From Oopsacas minuta (Eukaryota; Porifera; Hexactinellida; Lyssacinosida; Leucopsacidae), in the NCBI GenBank assembly GCA_024704765.1, contig JAKMXF010000144.1, positions 186,001-250,000 on the forward strand: a stretch of 64,000 nucleotides of DNA, in the 5' to 3' direction. Below are positions 11,401-25,800 of the stretch, in pieces; positions within the stretch are counted from its first letter, which is position 1; every line of letters begins with the position of its first letter. The notes beneath the pieces were generated by a model, which was not told the DNA's origin, did not search any database, and worked only from the letters and a program-made list of their open reading frames with translations. The translations under genes were made by a program, and so were the position numbers.

Positions 11401-13668
11401 GATCAGACCAGGTTTGTTTGTGTGTTATATCCGTTGTGTGCCACTTTTGGAGGGCGACACAATTTTGTCTTTTAACACCCTAAAGACCAGCGGTTCCCAA
11501 ATCCCAAATCTTTTCTAGGGAAATGAAATGGCTTTCCTAATCAAACAATCTGACACTAAGCAGACACAAGAAGACATTTGGGCGCCATCTCTAAACCTGA
11601 CAAATATGAGTGCAGCAGCTGAGCTGTTAGGAGAAATGTTTGATGATGATGATGGGTTAGTTTCAGTTCCAATTTGATGTATTGTATATTAATGAGACTC
11701 ATCAGGATTCAATTATTCATTTTGATTGGCTATTAATTTGTTAGAATTGTGGCATAGCTAAGTGATGCAATGTGGCATGTGTTTAGCGCCACCTACGTAA
11801 TGCACATGGTTGTAAGATAATACTCTGCTAGGATATCTGATAGCTCAAATGGACTGTCTTATGATTTCCAAAATCTTACAAATGCAACTATTCTAATGGA
11901 CACATTTCTCAACTCTTGTAATATTCGAATCAATTACCTAAACCCGAGTTCCACTATAAATACAGATAGTTCCAATTTTCTTATATTTTAAATATTCATA
12001 TAAGTAATGTCTAATAGAGATGATACGCCACAAGCCGAAGAATTGATTGGCTACGCGCAAGACCTCCTGGATTCCATAAGAATGTGGGCAGAGGAGAAGA
12101 CACTTTTCTTGAAAAGTAGCCAATTTGATCACTCAGATAGTACAACTGCTAATCCTTCATTCTTCAAGTTACAGGTGAGCAGAACTGATTGGGCAATGTG
12201 TCCATCTATTTCTCTAGAGTTCTTGTTTCTATCTGGTGACGTCATGCCACATGACTACCCTACCCCCCTGTCATTTTCCAGACACATAGAGGTTCCCGTT
12301 GATCTCTTCATCTCACATCACACTTCATACTCCTGTTTATTGAAATATATTTATTCTAGAATGTTCGAGACGAGCTGAATACCAAACTAGAGGAATTTGA
12401 AAGCATTAAATCGGAGTATCAAGCTGTGCTACTAAAGAGCCACTACAGCCTACTTGTCGACACATTGAACACATTAACCACCCAGTATGTTATATTCATA
12501 ATTAGGTCCCCTGTGACCCATGTGTGGTAAAATTTGACAACCTAGGTGTGTAGTTATTGAAGTGTTGAACCTGTTCTATTTTTAGATTATCATCACAGGA
12601 ACATGACCTCGGAGTACAGCTGGTATTCATTCAGGATTTTGATCATTCTATTAAGGAATGCAAAAGGCAATTAAATCAGAGACGAGAGTCTATCGAATCT
12701 ATTTTTAGTAACAATACTGATATCACAGAGGGGATAATTCAATTTAAAGTATGTTGTTTGTCATATACAGGTGTCAAAATATGAATATAAAAATGAACGA
12801 ATTGGTAAGAGCTACCAGGCTGGAATTGTATTTATGTGTGTAAAGGTGTGAACTTTAGAACTTGTGAAGTTATCTAACAAAAAATCTTTGCGAATCTCTG
12901 AGAAAGGTGACAAATACTTAGTTACCCAATCAGATTCGTGGTTTATCCACACATGTGTCTATTATTAGTAACATTTTAGAAACTGTCAGATGGTCTACCT
13001 GAACTAGAGAGGGCAATTAGTAAACTCACCCGGAAGGCCGTTGGTACCAAGAAGAGGTTCCCGCGGACAGGTTAGTATTATATAATACTCCATAGCAACC
13101 AGATTGACATATGGTATGCTGTCTTTATTTTAGATTTGACTGACCAATCATCTTCATTGTCTGATGAATTCTTAAAAACTAAGAAAGAAGTGACGGATCA
13201 GCTGGCTGGGGCGCGTTTAGGCGGGGAACAGCTGATAGATTATTCTGACAAGTTAGGAGAATGCAGAATAAAGCTTGATGCTGTCAAGAAGGGAGCACAA
13301 GTGGCACTAGCTATGCCAATTGAAATTCGTGGCTCACAAGTAACTGACGCTTCTGTAAAGGTATGTTGCGGATCTCGACACAATTATGAAGTGGCATATT
13401 TGTGTCGCGTATGTGTATGGTGTTAAATTATGCCATTTTCTAGGAAGCTGAGGAAGATCTTAAAGTTTTCAAAACAGAATTTGAATCTATTCCAATTCTA
13501 CAAGAACCAATTCCGACCACCCTAGCCATTCCAAGCGACACTTTAACAGCTAGAGACAACATTCTTACAGACATATCTGGTATCCATGACGACCTCACTA
13601 CTTGGTTAACACATGCATCAGCTGTTCAGTATAATCTCTCTATAATGATATCTAAATTCCAATCTTGA
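8494..13668 (+). CDS. Unidentified 882-residue coiled-coil protein, 17 exons
   Basis: Exons at 8494-8649, 8718-8924, 9246-9350, 9624-9911, 10073-10216, 10319-10444, 10501-10581, 10836-10946, 11049-11197, 11255-11411, 11519-11655, 12018-12174, 12360-12484, 12586-12748, 12980-13070, 13134-13360 and 13444-13668 join in phase without a stop. The product is almost wholly alpha-helical with long charged heptads, an internal basic patch (TRKKRAQTATVY), an acidic DDDDGDD linker near the middle, and no signal peptide or membrane segment. The many small exons and spectrin-like helices suggest a cytoskeletal or ciliary role. I cannot assign a family; a CCDC180-like identity was considered but not established. 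Several introns carry (CAAA)n or hAT-type repeat fragments. Confidence 0.7.
9104..9175. mobile_element. hAT-type MITE fragment
   Basis: The segment starts CAACGGTTCTCAGCC, a variant of the hAT terminal CAGNGGTTCTCAACC, and continues GTGGACCCCC...GTGGGTCACCAAGGA. It aligns with the copy at 14142-14210. It lies in an intron of the coiled-coil gene. Confidence 0.5.
9181..9227. repeat. (CAAA)n microsatellite
   Basis: A run of CAAA/TAAA units follows the hAT fragment. The same unit, read as TTTG, recurs in many introns of the window. Confidence 0.85.
11488..11518. mobile_element. Partial hAT-type terminal repeat at a splice acceptor
   Basis: CAGCGGTTCCCAAA matches the hAT terminal inverted repeat seen elsewhere in the window. 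It ends directly at the TTTTCTAG acceptor of exon 11 of the coiled-coil gene. Confidence 0.35.
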
Positions 13669-13696
13669 TATAATATTACTTTCTGACATAAATATA

Positions 13697-13733
13697 GTTT
13701 GTTTGTTTACTTATTTGTTTGTTTGTTTGTTTA
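13697..13733. repeat. (TTTG)n microsatellite
   Basis: Repeated TTTG units just after the coiled-coil gene stop codon, in its 3' untranslated region. Confidence 0.8.
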
Positions 13734-13877
13734 GGATATGTATTTCTAAGAACTGAGTGTATTTTGTTTCCTATTATTCTACTCTCAAAATGCCTTATTT
13801 ATGGGATCAGGGGTGTATTCATATTTTCACACCTTTATTTCTAGAATTAGTTCTTAACTACAAGAGACAATTTTAGA

Positions 13878-16800
13878 ATGTTTGGTATGCGCCGCCTCCA
13901 GCGGGGACACCGACCCAATCGAAACCGTAGGCGCCAAAATGTTCAACTATCTAACAGTAAGGTATGTGAGGAATCTGAGGGGAATTCCGATGCATGCAAG
14001 CGGTTGTCAAGGTTGTTCTGTGTTTCATCGTCTCCTAATCCTTCTTCATTTGCAATGTTCGTACAACTCCATGCACAAGAATCTTCCCAAGAGCTAGCTG
14101 AGCTGTTCGACTCATTGAACAAGGTTGTTAAACGGATAAACCAGCGGTTCTCACCCGTGGACCCCTTTTCCCAAATTTAACACATTCTGTGGGCCACCAG
14201 GGGTACATGGAACCAAGAATCCTTTTGGGTCATATAACCAACACATTCCATAAGACTTCCCTAGTTACCGTTATGTTCTATTTTTAGGCTGGACAGATTT
14301 GGGACAGTTCAATGGATGAACCTCCCTCAGACAAGAAAGGAAAGAAGGATAAAACCAAAGACAAAAAGGGTGATAAAACAGCTGACACATTATCCTTAGA
14401 AGAAGAGGCATATAGAGAACCAGCGCCACTTCCTAAAATGGTGTCGCTGGGTATAACAGGTGTTCTAGAAGTAGTGGCAGCGACACAATTTTCACACCCC
14501 GAGTTGTGTCTCAGAATTCTTGAAGCATTCCATAAAATTGTGTCTTTTAACGAAATAGGTGCTTTGAAGAATGAGCCACACGACACAATTATGCCACTAT
14601 TTCATCTGCTGTTAGAAATGGTACAATCACGCGACACCAGACCAGATATTGCCTCCCTCGCATCCTCGTCTCTGATAGGTCTAATTCTATCTCTGGGAAA
14701 GACACATTTGACACTTCAAGCTGTGTCTGCTTTGATGTTATCTCAAGGTTCTACTTCTTCGCACCCCATTCCTATTCCAGAGGTGAGCCACTTTATGTCA
14801 CTTTGTATTAAGTTTCCACATGTTATGTGCCACAATTACGACACTTCTGCCACTTTATAATTGTATTTTAGATAATGAGAACTCTGCAGAGAAGTGTTAA
14901 TAGTGCACTTTGTGGCCGTACCATCTCCCGCGACACAATCAAACAATCTCTCCTAACATCAGCTAAAGTCGACACATGGTCTATTTCAGATCAACCACTT
15001 GACACCTCTACCTGCTACTCTTCCCTCACTTGTTCAGAACATTATCTATTCCTCCGTAGAAATGAATCAATCTTAAAAATTGGCACAGGATATGGTGACA
15101 CATTAAAAGGACATATTTATAATGCCACAAGTGGTAAAACTGCCACTAACAAACCTGGATGGCTCGGTATGTACCATGGAAAGATTCTATACAGAGAGGT
15201 TAGTTCAGATGGCAATGTGGTTCTAGAATTGTCACCCGACACATTAGAAGTGGTTGGTGAACACAGAGTGCCACTTGAATTGGACCCAGAAATGTGTCTT
15301 TTCTATTCTAATGGGGAGGAAATTGGAACTATAGAAATAAAGGGAGAATCAGATGTGTTTCTTCACACCTTTGAGCTGCTAGATGGTTAGTTATAAATAT
15401 GCCATTTTAGATATATGTATATTTTCACACCTTCAAAATATTGTTGTTTTAGGATCACAGACTGACATAACACTCTCACAGACTCACCACCTGACAGTAG
15501 GTCGTACCATCTTGCTAGCAAGTGGCACAGATGAATTCTTGAGTGTCATTCATGGACCACCTGATGACACTTATCCTGCCTCTGTAGTTTATAGTCAAAG
15601 TCAGGAACTTCCAGAATTAATTAGTGTCACTTCTAAAACAGCTGTATTTCTTAGCCAATCTGGACATGTAAGTGTTTGAATTGTGGCACTGTATGCCACT
15701 TTTCTTATAGAATTGTGGTATAGCTATGCTATCAACTTCTGTCACAATTCTGTCACTATTATATTATCTACTTGTTCTATTTTTAGATATTCTACACGGG
15801 ACACGGAGATGCTTTTGGTACTCCTAGACAGACCGGAAAGGATGAATGGGTGTCTGTTATGATTCCAGATGATTCTACTTTTCATACCTTTCATCTCAGC
15901 CAAAGTGGCACGCTGTGTACATATATCGACACAAACGGGAACTTGTATTTAAGTGGCATAGGTGTGAAAGGGCTCAGTCCAGGTGGTGGAGGTAAAAAAG
16001 ATGGTGGAAAGCAACATTCTGAAATTCCTTGTCTGACTACTACTCAGCTCCCAAAACTGGAAAGTTGTCACTGCGGGTGGTCTGTGCCACTTGTCGCCTT
16101 GGTGTCTGAGGATGGCGGACTTTTCATGTTTGGAGAAATGCTGTTTGAAGGTGTGAAACGGAACGACGGACAAATCGATTCACCAAAAGATGTCAAATTC
16201 CAAAGTGTAAGTCTGGGGGAGAAGCATGCACTAGTGTTATCACGAACACATCAGTTGTTTAGCTTTGGACACAATAATAATGGAGAATGTGGCGTAGCAG
16301 AAGGGGAGTTAGAGGGTGATGAACCACCTGATGATGAAAATGTGAGTATATATGTGTGAATTATATTTATATACACCTCTGACCACACTTACTGTATTTC
16401 TTTTTTAGCCAATAATTATCAAAAATTTGACAGAAGTTAAGCTGCCAGAGGGAGTGCATATGGCACGAACTGGAGCGCGCCACTCAGTGGCAGTGTGTCT
16501 CTCTGGTGACGCGTATGTCTGGGGACACAATGATAAGGGACAGTTGGGTATAGGTGACAAAAAGAACCGACACAAACCCGTTAGATTGGCACTACCGGGA
16601 CCAGTTTTTGATGTACAATGTGGCGAAGATTTTACAGTTTTTCTCTTACAAGATGGACGCATGTTTGGTTCAGGTATGAATACCAATCGGTTGCTAGGGT
16701 TACCAGAGGCAGATGGAGAGGTGACAAGTGCGACACTTTTAACACTAATCCCCGCCCAATCAGATCCGAGTATGCTCCGGCTATCAGCTGGGGGGGAAAA

Positions 16801-19800
16801 TATATTAATATTACAAAAACAACAAATGTTGACTAATAAGAGTCTGAGGGATGCCCAGCTGTTATGCGAGAAGAATTCCCTAGCGATTGTTCCGGATAAT
16901 AGGAATTCACGATTATCTTCATTCTCCTGGCTCAAGATTAACCTCAGAAACAGGGCATTCTCGGTAAGAATAGTGGCACAAACCACTTCTGTTACACATA
17001 CAAACCTTGTAATTATATTGGTTGTCTATCTAGGTTCAAGATCAAAATATTTACTTAGATTGTGGCACGAGCGCAGTGGCACTGGAACAAGTTTATGGCA
17101 ACGTGTGGCAGTTCGACAACTCCACCAATGAGATCACACAGTACAACGGGACCTTGGCCAGCTTTAAAGTTAATGAAGGGGTGTTAAGCGCCAATCGAGA
17201 GCCACTTTTATTGACACAAACAATTCTTAGTCCATCTTTGTGTCTCCCTAATGTGCCACATGTAACACGTATTCAGGCTGCCCTCAATTTGTTGACATGC
17301 CAGTTCTGTTTGTTGACAAGGGATAAGTGTGAAGTAAGTATTTGTTTGTTTGTTTGCTTTCTTGGTTACTTGTTTGTTTACTTTTTCAGTTACTTGTTTA
17401 TTTGTTTACTTGTATAGATCCTTATTGACGATAAAGATGACCCTACTGAGAAGAGTAAGCTCATACGTCACACAAGTAAAGATCCTACCCTTGGTTACTC
17501 AGTGGTACATAGGTATGGAGATTTAGCTGATGTCTGGTACCATGACGGATCAGCTGACGCGGTCATGTTCCAGGTTGATAAGGAGGTGTTACTAGGAGGG
17601 ATAGGTATATTCTCTGGAGCTAATGGAATCCTCACAGGACAAGTTCAGGTACAATATAGCTCTATTATAATCATTAGAACTGGAACTAATGGGTATAGTT
17701 CCTATTACAAGATCTAAATTCACAAATAGGGTGTCAGTGACGTCGAAAAATGTTACCCCGTTTCCACAGGGTTACACCTTATCCTATTATAGGTCCTAGA
17801 TTCCCAAGACAAGGGCCCTGCCCTTGCATCAGTAGACAACTTAGAGATACCACAAGACCCCTCAGGAGAGATATACCCCGCTATGTTTGATGGTCCCTAT
17901 CTCCTAGAACGAGATCATTGGTATGTGTTACTCCTCAAGCTAGAGGGGACGCAGGCTCTTAAATCTGGGAAAAATGGGAAAACAGAAATAACAGAGGATG
18001 GAGTAATGTTTAAGTTCAAATATACCGATCAATCTCATAATGGGACTGACACTAGCTCAGGACAACTGCCCTCTCTTTACTTCAAATTCCCTAAAGTAAC
18101 AAAGCTCCCTTCAGCTGACATGGGGGAAGATTTTGAGGAGGAGGCACCAGTTCAAATCCTGGACTCTAAGTTCTACATGGATGTTACCCCACACTGTTTT
18201 GAATCACTCTTAAAACTATTGGAATGGCTCTGTAATTCAGTTCGGACTTCTCTCATTGAGGTATCACAACAGACGGAAGGGACAGGACTAGACTTGGACC
18301 ATGAAATAGTGTTGATGGACATAGAACGACAACTCCACGCGATTGAGGCCTGTCTCAAACACTGTGACATATATTTCCATAAAATATATGTAAAAACACC
18401 TTTCACTCTTCACACCTCGAAGGAGAACCCTGACTACATCGAGTATGTTTTGAAGTTTAGACAGATGTTAAGAGACATTTTGTTTCAGCCACTTCCCAAG
18501 GAGGTGTTAGATCCAGTTTTACCGGAATATTTATTGAAAGAAAGATTTGTTAAAATGTGTCAAGATACTTACATCAGCTGTTTTTCTATTTTCTACCCAA
18601 CACCTAGATTGAAGTATTTCATTCTGTGTGAAATGTTGATGACTGTTAGTATTGATGAGATTGCTCAAGGTGCTCCTGGGGAGATGCTATTAGTTTCAGT
18701 TCTGGAAGCAATCTCAGACTCTTCTTCTATTGGACTTAGTTCTGTATTGCAACACTCTCAACTCGCATATATGTAAGTTAGTTTAGATATTGTTAATAGA
18801 GGGGTCGTAGAGATCTGATTTCCCCTGAGTTTCACGTAATTTCCTCGGGGAGGGTTTACACGGGACAAGCCAGGACCATTAAGATAGTTATGCCACTCAG
18901 TTTGGGACAATTCCTTGAACTGTGGACAGATCTCTGCGGCCCTGAGCACGTATAGACTATGGTAAGCTATATTGTATGTTATGTGCTATATAATTCGTTA
19001 GCCCGAAAATTGACTGTGCCACTTATGCCACTAGGTACTCACCATACAAGACAAAATACCCAATATTAGAGAAAGCTTTGGGAGAGAGAACATTTGAAAG
19101 TTTAGCCGATATGATGAATTATGACGCAATAATCTCAAAACTCCAATCAATGGCCTGTTCACCTGCACATAACATCACAAGGTGTGAAGAACAGGAACCA
19201 ATTTCTACAAGAGCTGTGTCACAAGCTGCATCTAATCTTTTATTAGCTAAACTACAAGAACTTTCCATGTACGTACAAGCTATACAATCAAACACCGGGT
19301 CTGAAAGTCCAACGGTGAAACGCGAATCGGACAAACGATTTTTCGCCCTTCTAAAAAATTGGCCAACTGTCGAACAAGATGCAATAGCCTTTGAAGTCAA
19401 CCGTAAAGATATTTGGATATATGGCATAGGTGTTTACGCGGGTAAAAAAGTGTCCTGCGAGGTTGAAATGTACGAGGAAATTGATGATAGTGACAAGTTT
19501 AAACTTTTGGAAAAAATTAAGGTTAATTTGACTGAAAAAGATTCGAATAAATCGACGCATATCGCAACTGTTTTGTTCTCGAATCCTGTCTGTATCCAAG
19601 ACAACCGCAGATACCATTTGGTATGTTCATTCCCGAATGTTAAGAAACTGGGTTTCGCAGGGAAATCGGGTGAGAAGGAGATTGAGTGTCTTAAAGGTCT
19701 GAAATTCACATATTTCAACTCAATACTGTCAAAATCAGGTACTAATTGTTCTCAAGGACAAATCCCAACAATTTTATATTCACACTCTGGACCCTCTTTC

Positions 19801-22800
19801 ACTCAAGTCCTCCTAAAATCTGACGATGAGACCAACCTCAGAGACTGTTGTGACAGTTATTTGAAGCTGACACGTAACCTCCTTGAGTCAGCGACCCGTA
19901 TAATTGAGACAGCCCTCTCTTTCGGGGTCTCTACGGAACTGTTAACTCGATTAGGGAACACTTCGTTTTTTTCACAAATCATTCCAGAGTGTCTTGTGCT
20001 GTTAATACCCGTCGCCAAGTTGTATCCCGAAATTACAGTGGAGGTTATGCATATTTTGAGAGCTCTATTAACCGAGGTGTCAGTTGTTAATAGACAAGTT
20101 GGCGTTGATGTGGCACAAGTGGCAGAGGACCGCTTGTTTTTCATGCCAGTAGAAAGTGAACATCCATATCCTGAATCATCAATAACACCTTATAATATTA
20201 TATTCCCGCCTGAAGTGAAATGGATGTTAGTTAATTTTATGCCAGGTTGTGCCACATGCCAGCCAGAAGACACTTTAAAAGTGACAGTGCCACATCCAGA
20301 CACTAGTGACAATAAGAACCAACCAATTACAGTACTTGGTCCATACTCAGAGGACAAGGATTGGCCCACTGAACCAAAAATTATTAAAGGCAATAAGATT
20401 AATTTTCTATTCGAGGCTGCTACAGATTATTTGAAGGAAGAGAACTCTAATAAATTCGGCTTTAAGTGTGATGTTGTTGGATTTCCTTGGGGCACTCTCA
20501 GCTCAGAATCGATTTTACAGCTGGAGAGACTTCTCCACTATGTTGGCGCCCAATGTGCCTCATCCCTGGTTCAAACTGGAACTGAACTACACTTAGTTCA
20601 GCCACTTAACGCCTTGGAAAACTTCACTTCAAATGCTCGTGCTGATATGTCTGTTGTATACGAAATATCAAATTCTGAGATCGACACTTTTAAGGGACTT
20701 TTGGAAGGGGGTCTGAGAGTAACCTGCCCTTCCGTAGACCTGGCCCTCAAGGGTGAGATCCTTCCTAGCGACCAAACACCCTCATTGGCATTCATAAGAG
20801 ACTTTATCGATGGGATGAATACCACGAGCGGGGGGAGACTATCAACTTTCCTTCAAACGGAGTCAACAATCGATTATACTAAATCTTCGATACACATACC
20901 TGTCTTTGGAATTAAGGCTCAATGGCCCTCTCTCCTCTCCGTATCCCTTGCGGACTTTAAGGGTCAAGAAATGTTTGTGAAGGACATACGATTAGAATTG
21001 AGTATAAGTGAAGTGAAACCCGGCATTGTCAAAGACACATCACCTGTCGACGTGTTATACAAACTCATAGGAATTCCTGTACCAAAACTGGAAATTCCAT
21101 ACACAACTACTATAATATCTAGCAATGTGTATACTTCTATTTGTTTTATGGAATGTTTCGATAAATATTCATACGAGGAGTTGAGGTTCGCCTCTCTACA
21201 CTATGATAGTGAGAACTTCAGAGCTAATTCACATTCCATACAGATGATTGGCCTCCAGGATAAGAAGTATATCGGCAAATGGACTCCGGCGCATCCTGGG
21301 AAGTATAAAATTACATTATTTATAGAAGGTTTGAAAGCTCAGACAATCGAACACGAAGTGTCAACACCAGATAAAGACGAGATACCACCCGTGTACCCAT
21401 TCATAATCCATCAAAAGTCCGCTATGAAGGTCACTACATCCGATCCTGATGTCAAAAACGTGAAAATATTCTCCGAACCTGACTCAACAGCAACCGCCCT
21501 TGGTCTGATCCCTCGCGGAAAATTAGCGTATTTCTTTGAGGAGCAACAGATAGAGAACGACGATGGTAGTTGGATACGATTGAGACCAGAGTCCCTTAAA
21601 CAATACGCAAAACCTGGGACCTCACCTACCCGAGGTTACGCTCAATCCTATTTAAAGAACAAAGACACATACACTATGAAATTAGAACTGTTACAAGCTA
21701 ATGTGTCAGCATTACAAGTGGCAGATAGTGGCGTGCGACAGGTTAAAAGTGGCACACTGAAACGTATAGGTGGTGCAGGAAGTTATGAAATTGTCGAATG
21801 TGGCGAAGCTGGCCACTTAATCCGTGCTGGGCCTGCTAGAAACTCTACGCCCATTGGACAGTTGTCTAAAGGCGCCATTATCCAGGTTAGTGACGAGAAG
21901 ACGAAAGAGGAATGTGTATGGCTAAAATTAGAAGAGACAGCTGTCGTAACAGAAGGACTAAATAATGAAGATGCGAAGGTGTTTTGGATTTTAGGTGTTG
22001 ATTTAAGAAATTATATTTTGTACGCTAGAAAGCAAGGTGATGATGGCACAAAGGGAGAAAGTGGCATTGAGGAGACTGACTATGAATCTTTCGATTTTAA
22101 AACACCCACAAAACCACCTAATTTATTCAATTTTGCTCAATTACCCGAAAATGGAAAATCTGTGTTCCAATTTGAAGGTGAGAAGGAGAACGAAAAAGAG
22201 TGTAAAACTCCACTTTGCGACATATTTAACACTAAACCACCTGAAGATATTCACATGGGATTGTCACCTGATTACGCTAGGTGCCAACGGACAATTTACT
22301 CGGCTTATTTATGGCAAGAAAGTTTAGTGGTCGACGCAATGACCGCTTCAGCTTTCATTAAATTTAATCCAAACACTCCCAGGATAAAATCGTCCTCCAT
22401 CAAGAAAGAAACTCCAAAACAACTCTCTCAAGAAGAACCCGAACCTAAAGTGGAACCTAAAATGGAAGCTAAAGTGGAACCTAAACCGGAAGTTAAAGTG
22501 GAACCTAAACCGGAAGTTAAAGTGGAACTTAAAATGGAAATAGAATCTAAGGAAGAACCTGACGCTAAAGTGGCAAAGAAAAGCGATGAAAAAATGTCAG
22601 AGCAAAGTGACAAAAAAGTGGCTGAGAAAGTGTCGGAGAAATCTGAGGAAAAAGTAGTAGAGAAGCAGGTTAGATTTGACGATAAAGTGGCTGAACAGAA
22701 GTCTGCCATAAATCCAGATAGAAGCGACACACCACCAATAGAAGACCCAGAGGAGAAATCCAAACTGGAACTACGTGAAAAAGTACCCGTCACCCTCCGT

Positions 22801-25800
22801 TACCTCGTCAACTTTTGGGATTTCCTAATGGAACATGTCACTAATTATGTCAATTCACCAATTAACATCCCACCACTTCCCGACACAGTTAAGGAAAGGA
22901 TCAAAGCAGACAAAGAAATAGAAAAAGTCGTGTCAGTCAAAAGGAAACCAGCAGAAGTTGGCGACCAAACTCTGTGTGAGTTATGTGATGAATTCTTCGT
23001 TAATCCTGTAACCTATCATATGAAAACGGAACACATCGGATGCGGACAAGGCGCCAAGGGATGGGGATACAATAGCAATGGGAACTATTGTTCCGGATGG
23101 GCGGGTAGTTGCGGTGATGGTGGCAGTGGTGGTTCGACATGGTACATAATGTGTGAATCTTGCCACACTGATTATCTACAGGAAAAGGTGAAAACTGAAC
23201 AGCTGAGAAAATTCAAAAGTCAAGCTATGGGAATCAAAAAGCGAGGTGGGCAAATTCGGAAACTCTTGGAGAAGCCCTCACTCACAATCCTAGAGGAGAA
23301 CTCTTTATTTCTGCTGGAGTTACAGAGTCCAAATACTTCTGACCAAGAACTAACTGACAAAGGACCTCCCTCTTACACGAGACAGACCTCTGAACCTAAG
23401 GGTCCAAAAAAACCAACCTTCAAGCGTGCTGAGACAATCGCGTTGGCGACACCAAAGACATTAAGCTTCGCACGGACGATTTCAGTTGATGTACAGAAGG
23501 ACGATTCTCAAGCAGGTTGGCCCTCCTTCACACCTGTTAATGACGATATCGACCCTGAATCTTCCCCTATGTTCCTCATGAGACCCTCACCTATCCTCGC
23601 AAAACTGATCGCAAAATACCACAGGGAGAAATTGGAGGAAATAGGCTGTATCCCAGACTTCTTGAGTTTCATATCCAAACGACACGATCTAGATGGCATC
23701 CGTGCCACTTTACAGAATAAAATGTGTATTTCAAGAATGCGGGTTTATTCCTTAGACTTTATTGATTGGCTGCTTCGTGTTACGACAGACGTCACTTGTC
23801 TTCACGACACATTGTGGCATTTTATGTCTTCCTTCTATAAAGAGTCACAAAAGAAAATAGAAGGCGATGGAGTGAAAAGTGACAGGACCGAAATTCTAGA
23901 CGCTCAACATCCAACGGACCTCTTATTTGGCGCCACAGCTGTGAAACAGGTCCGAACATCTTTATATGAACTATTGGGGACTATTGCTGAACTCCTTCCT
24001 AAGCTCCCCATTGGTTCATTCGCCCAAGAAATGGGTGTACGTGCTTGGTGCATTCCATTCCAGGTGGAGGATCACGGTTTCATCCATAATTGTAGCATAT
24101 TTCCACATATATCACATATCCTCTCCCTCCTGGAGGAGGCAACCACTTCACAGAGTGACTCAAAAGAGTCACAATCCAGTTTATTTGTTGATGAAGATGT
24201 GACAACAAAGGTGACAATTACTGTATCGTCACGTGAAGCTATGCTGAATAGTATCACCGACAATTCAACAGAGACCTTCTGGGAAAGCGGGGAGGATTGC
24301 AAATCCCGACCAAGAACTGTAACTTTTGATATTCCGAAACAACTAAGGAATAGCAGTTACAGAGTTTGTGTGTATTTGGACCAAGTGAGAGACCCGGGAT
24401 ATCTCTCAGAATCAATTACAGTATCTGTTGGTAAGAGCAAAGAGAAGAAGGACATGTTTGATATATCTACGCAAAAGATAACTGCAACACATGTAGGTTG
24501 GATCACTATAACAGTCCCAATTGAGAGGGTAGATAAATTCATACAGGTGTTACTCAAGGGAACCAAAAATGCTTGTAGAGTCCGTCAGGTTAAATTGGTT
24601 AAGGGCTGTGAGGGCAAGGCTGAGGGAAAACCGACAATTTCATGTACTCAGATGCAACTGGCTTCATGTGAAAGTCAAACTCTCCGATTATTCCGTGCGT
24701 TGACATCTCAAATATTTGGTACAATCCTTCTCAAGAAACCATCTGACCCCCAGAAGGGTGACAATGAGGACATTAGAGATCAGCTGGTTGGAATTTTAGA
24801 AGAAAACAGACTGTCAAAATTCCAACTCGAGATGTGTAACGAAATTGTCAAAAGTCTATCAAACGAATTCAACACAATGAAGAGTAACTTTTTGGACAAA
24901 CTCCAAGAGACCAATTGGACCGATACCCACACGGTGGAGCAGGTATCGACCCTTCAATGGAATGCTGTACGGGACTCCATCCTCTATGAACTACTGACTA
25001 TGCTAATGGCATTGGCACAATCAGAATTGGTTGCTAAGCACCTGACAAAAAATGCATCACTAATGAAGACAGTATTCTTACTTTTACATGTGGCATCGAA
25101 TAGGTGTCAACTTCTTGTTATCGATCTATTGTGTCGCCTCTTAAAACAAGTGGCGCCTGAGGATCTCGCGAAGATATTCGAGATTGAATACCTACCGACA
25201 ACTTCTTCAAGTATCGCTACCCTAGTCCAACGACCAATCCACGCGATTGGAATTCTAGATTTCTTATTTCTAGCAATCGCCAAATCATTAGAGGTCCAGA
25301 TCAGATCGAGGGGAGGAGAGGACAAGTCCGCTAAGAGTATAAGTCTATTTAATCTGACCAATAAGGATTCAGTTATGGAAGTGGACCCAGAGGACTGGAT
25401 GTGGCAGGGTGCTATCGGAAAAGATATTTCATTCGCAATAGTGAAACTTATAAAGGACATGCAGAGTGGTGAATTGGGTGAGAAGTGGAAGAATGTGAGT
25501 AAGGCTTGTATTGCACAAGCTATCTTGATGATGACAAAAGTTAAAGAGGCGTCAAGGAATGTGAAAGAGTGTCGCGTCATGAAGTGTTTCTGGTTATTCA
25601 TGGGGGCACTATGTGTCATTGACGAGGAGCTGTGCGGACAATTGTCTTCTGGTGCCTCAGAATCGAAAGATTCGAAAGGCAAACAAATTTCCTTATGTGT
25701 CAATCATGACGACGATCAAACAAGTGCAGTTGTGGAGTGTGAAAAATGTGGCACACTATGTGCCCAATGTGACCTATACCTACATATGCCGAGGTCCAAA

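Noticed and set aside
13963..14040. Intron inside MYCBP2 exon 1, from a GTATGTG at 13963
   Set aside because: The frame is open across it and the conserved NPSSFAMFV segment lies in the same frame. No good acceptor was found. It remains possible if transcripts say otherwise.
18140..18170. tRNA-like GTTCAAATCCTGG sequence
   Set aside because: It is coding sequence of MYCBP2 exon 9, and no cloverleaf can be drawn around it. No tRNA or rRNA gene was found in the window.
18790..18965. Possible extra MYCBP2 exon between 18772 and 19035
   Set aside because: Its frames are open only in part, and no acceptor/donor pair restores phase. Direct splicing of 18772 to 19035 (AT + G) keeps the frame and gives a whole-number protein of 4000 residues.
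24072..25703. Long minus-strand frames opposite MYCBP2 (for example 25107-25703)
   Set aside because: Antisense shadows of the giant exon. They have no start context, splice support or recognisable domain.
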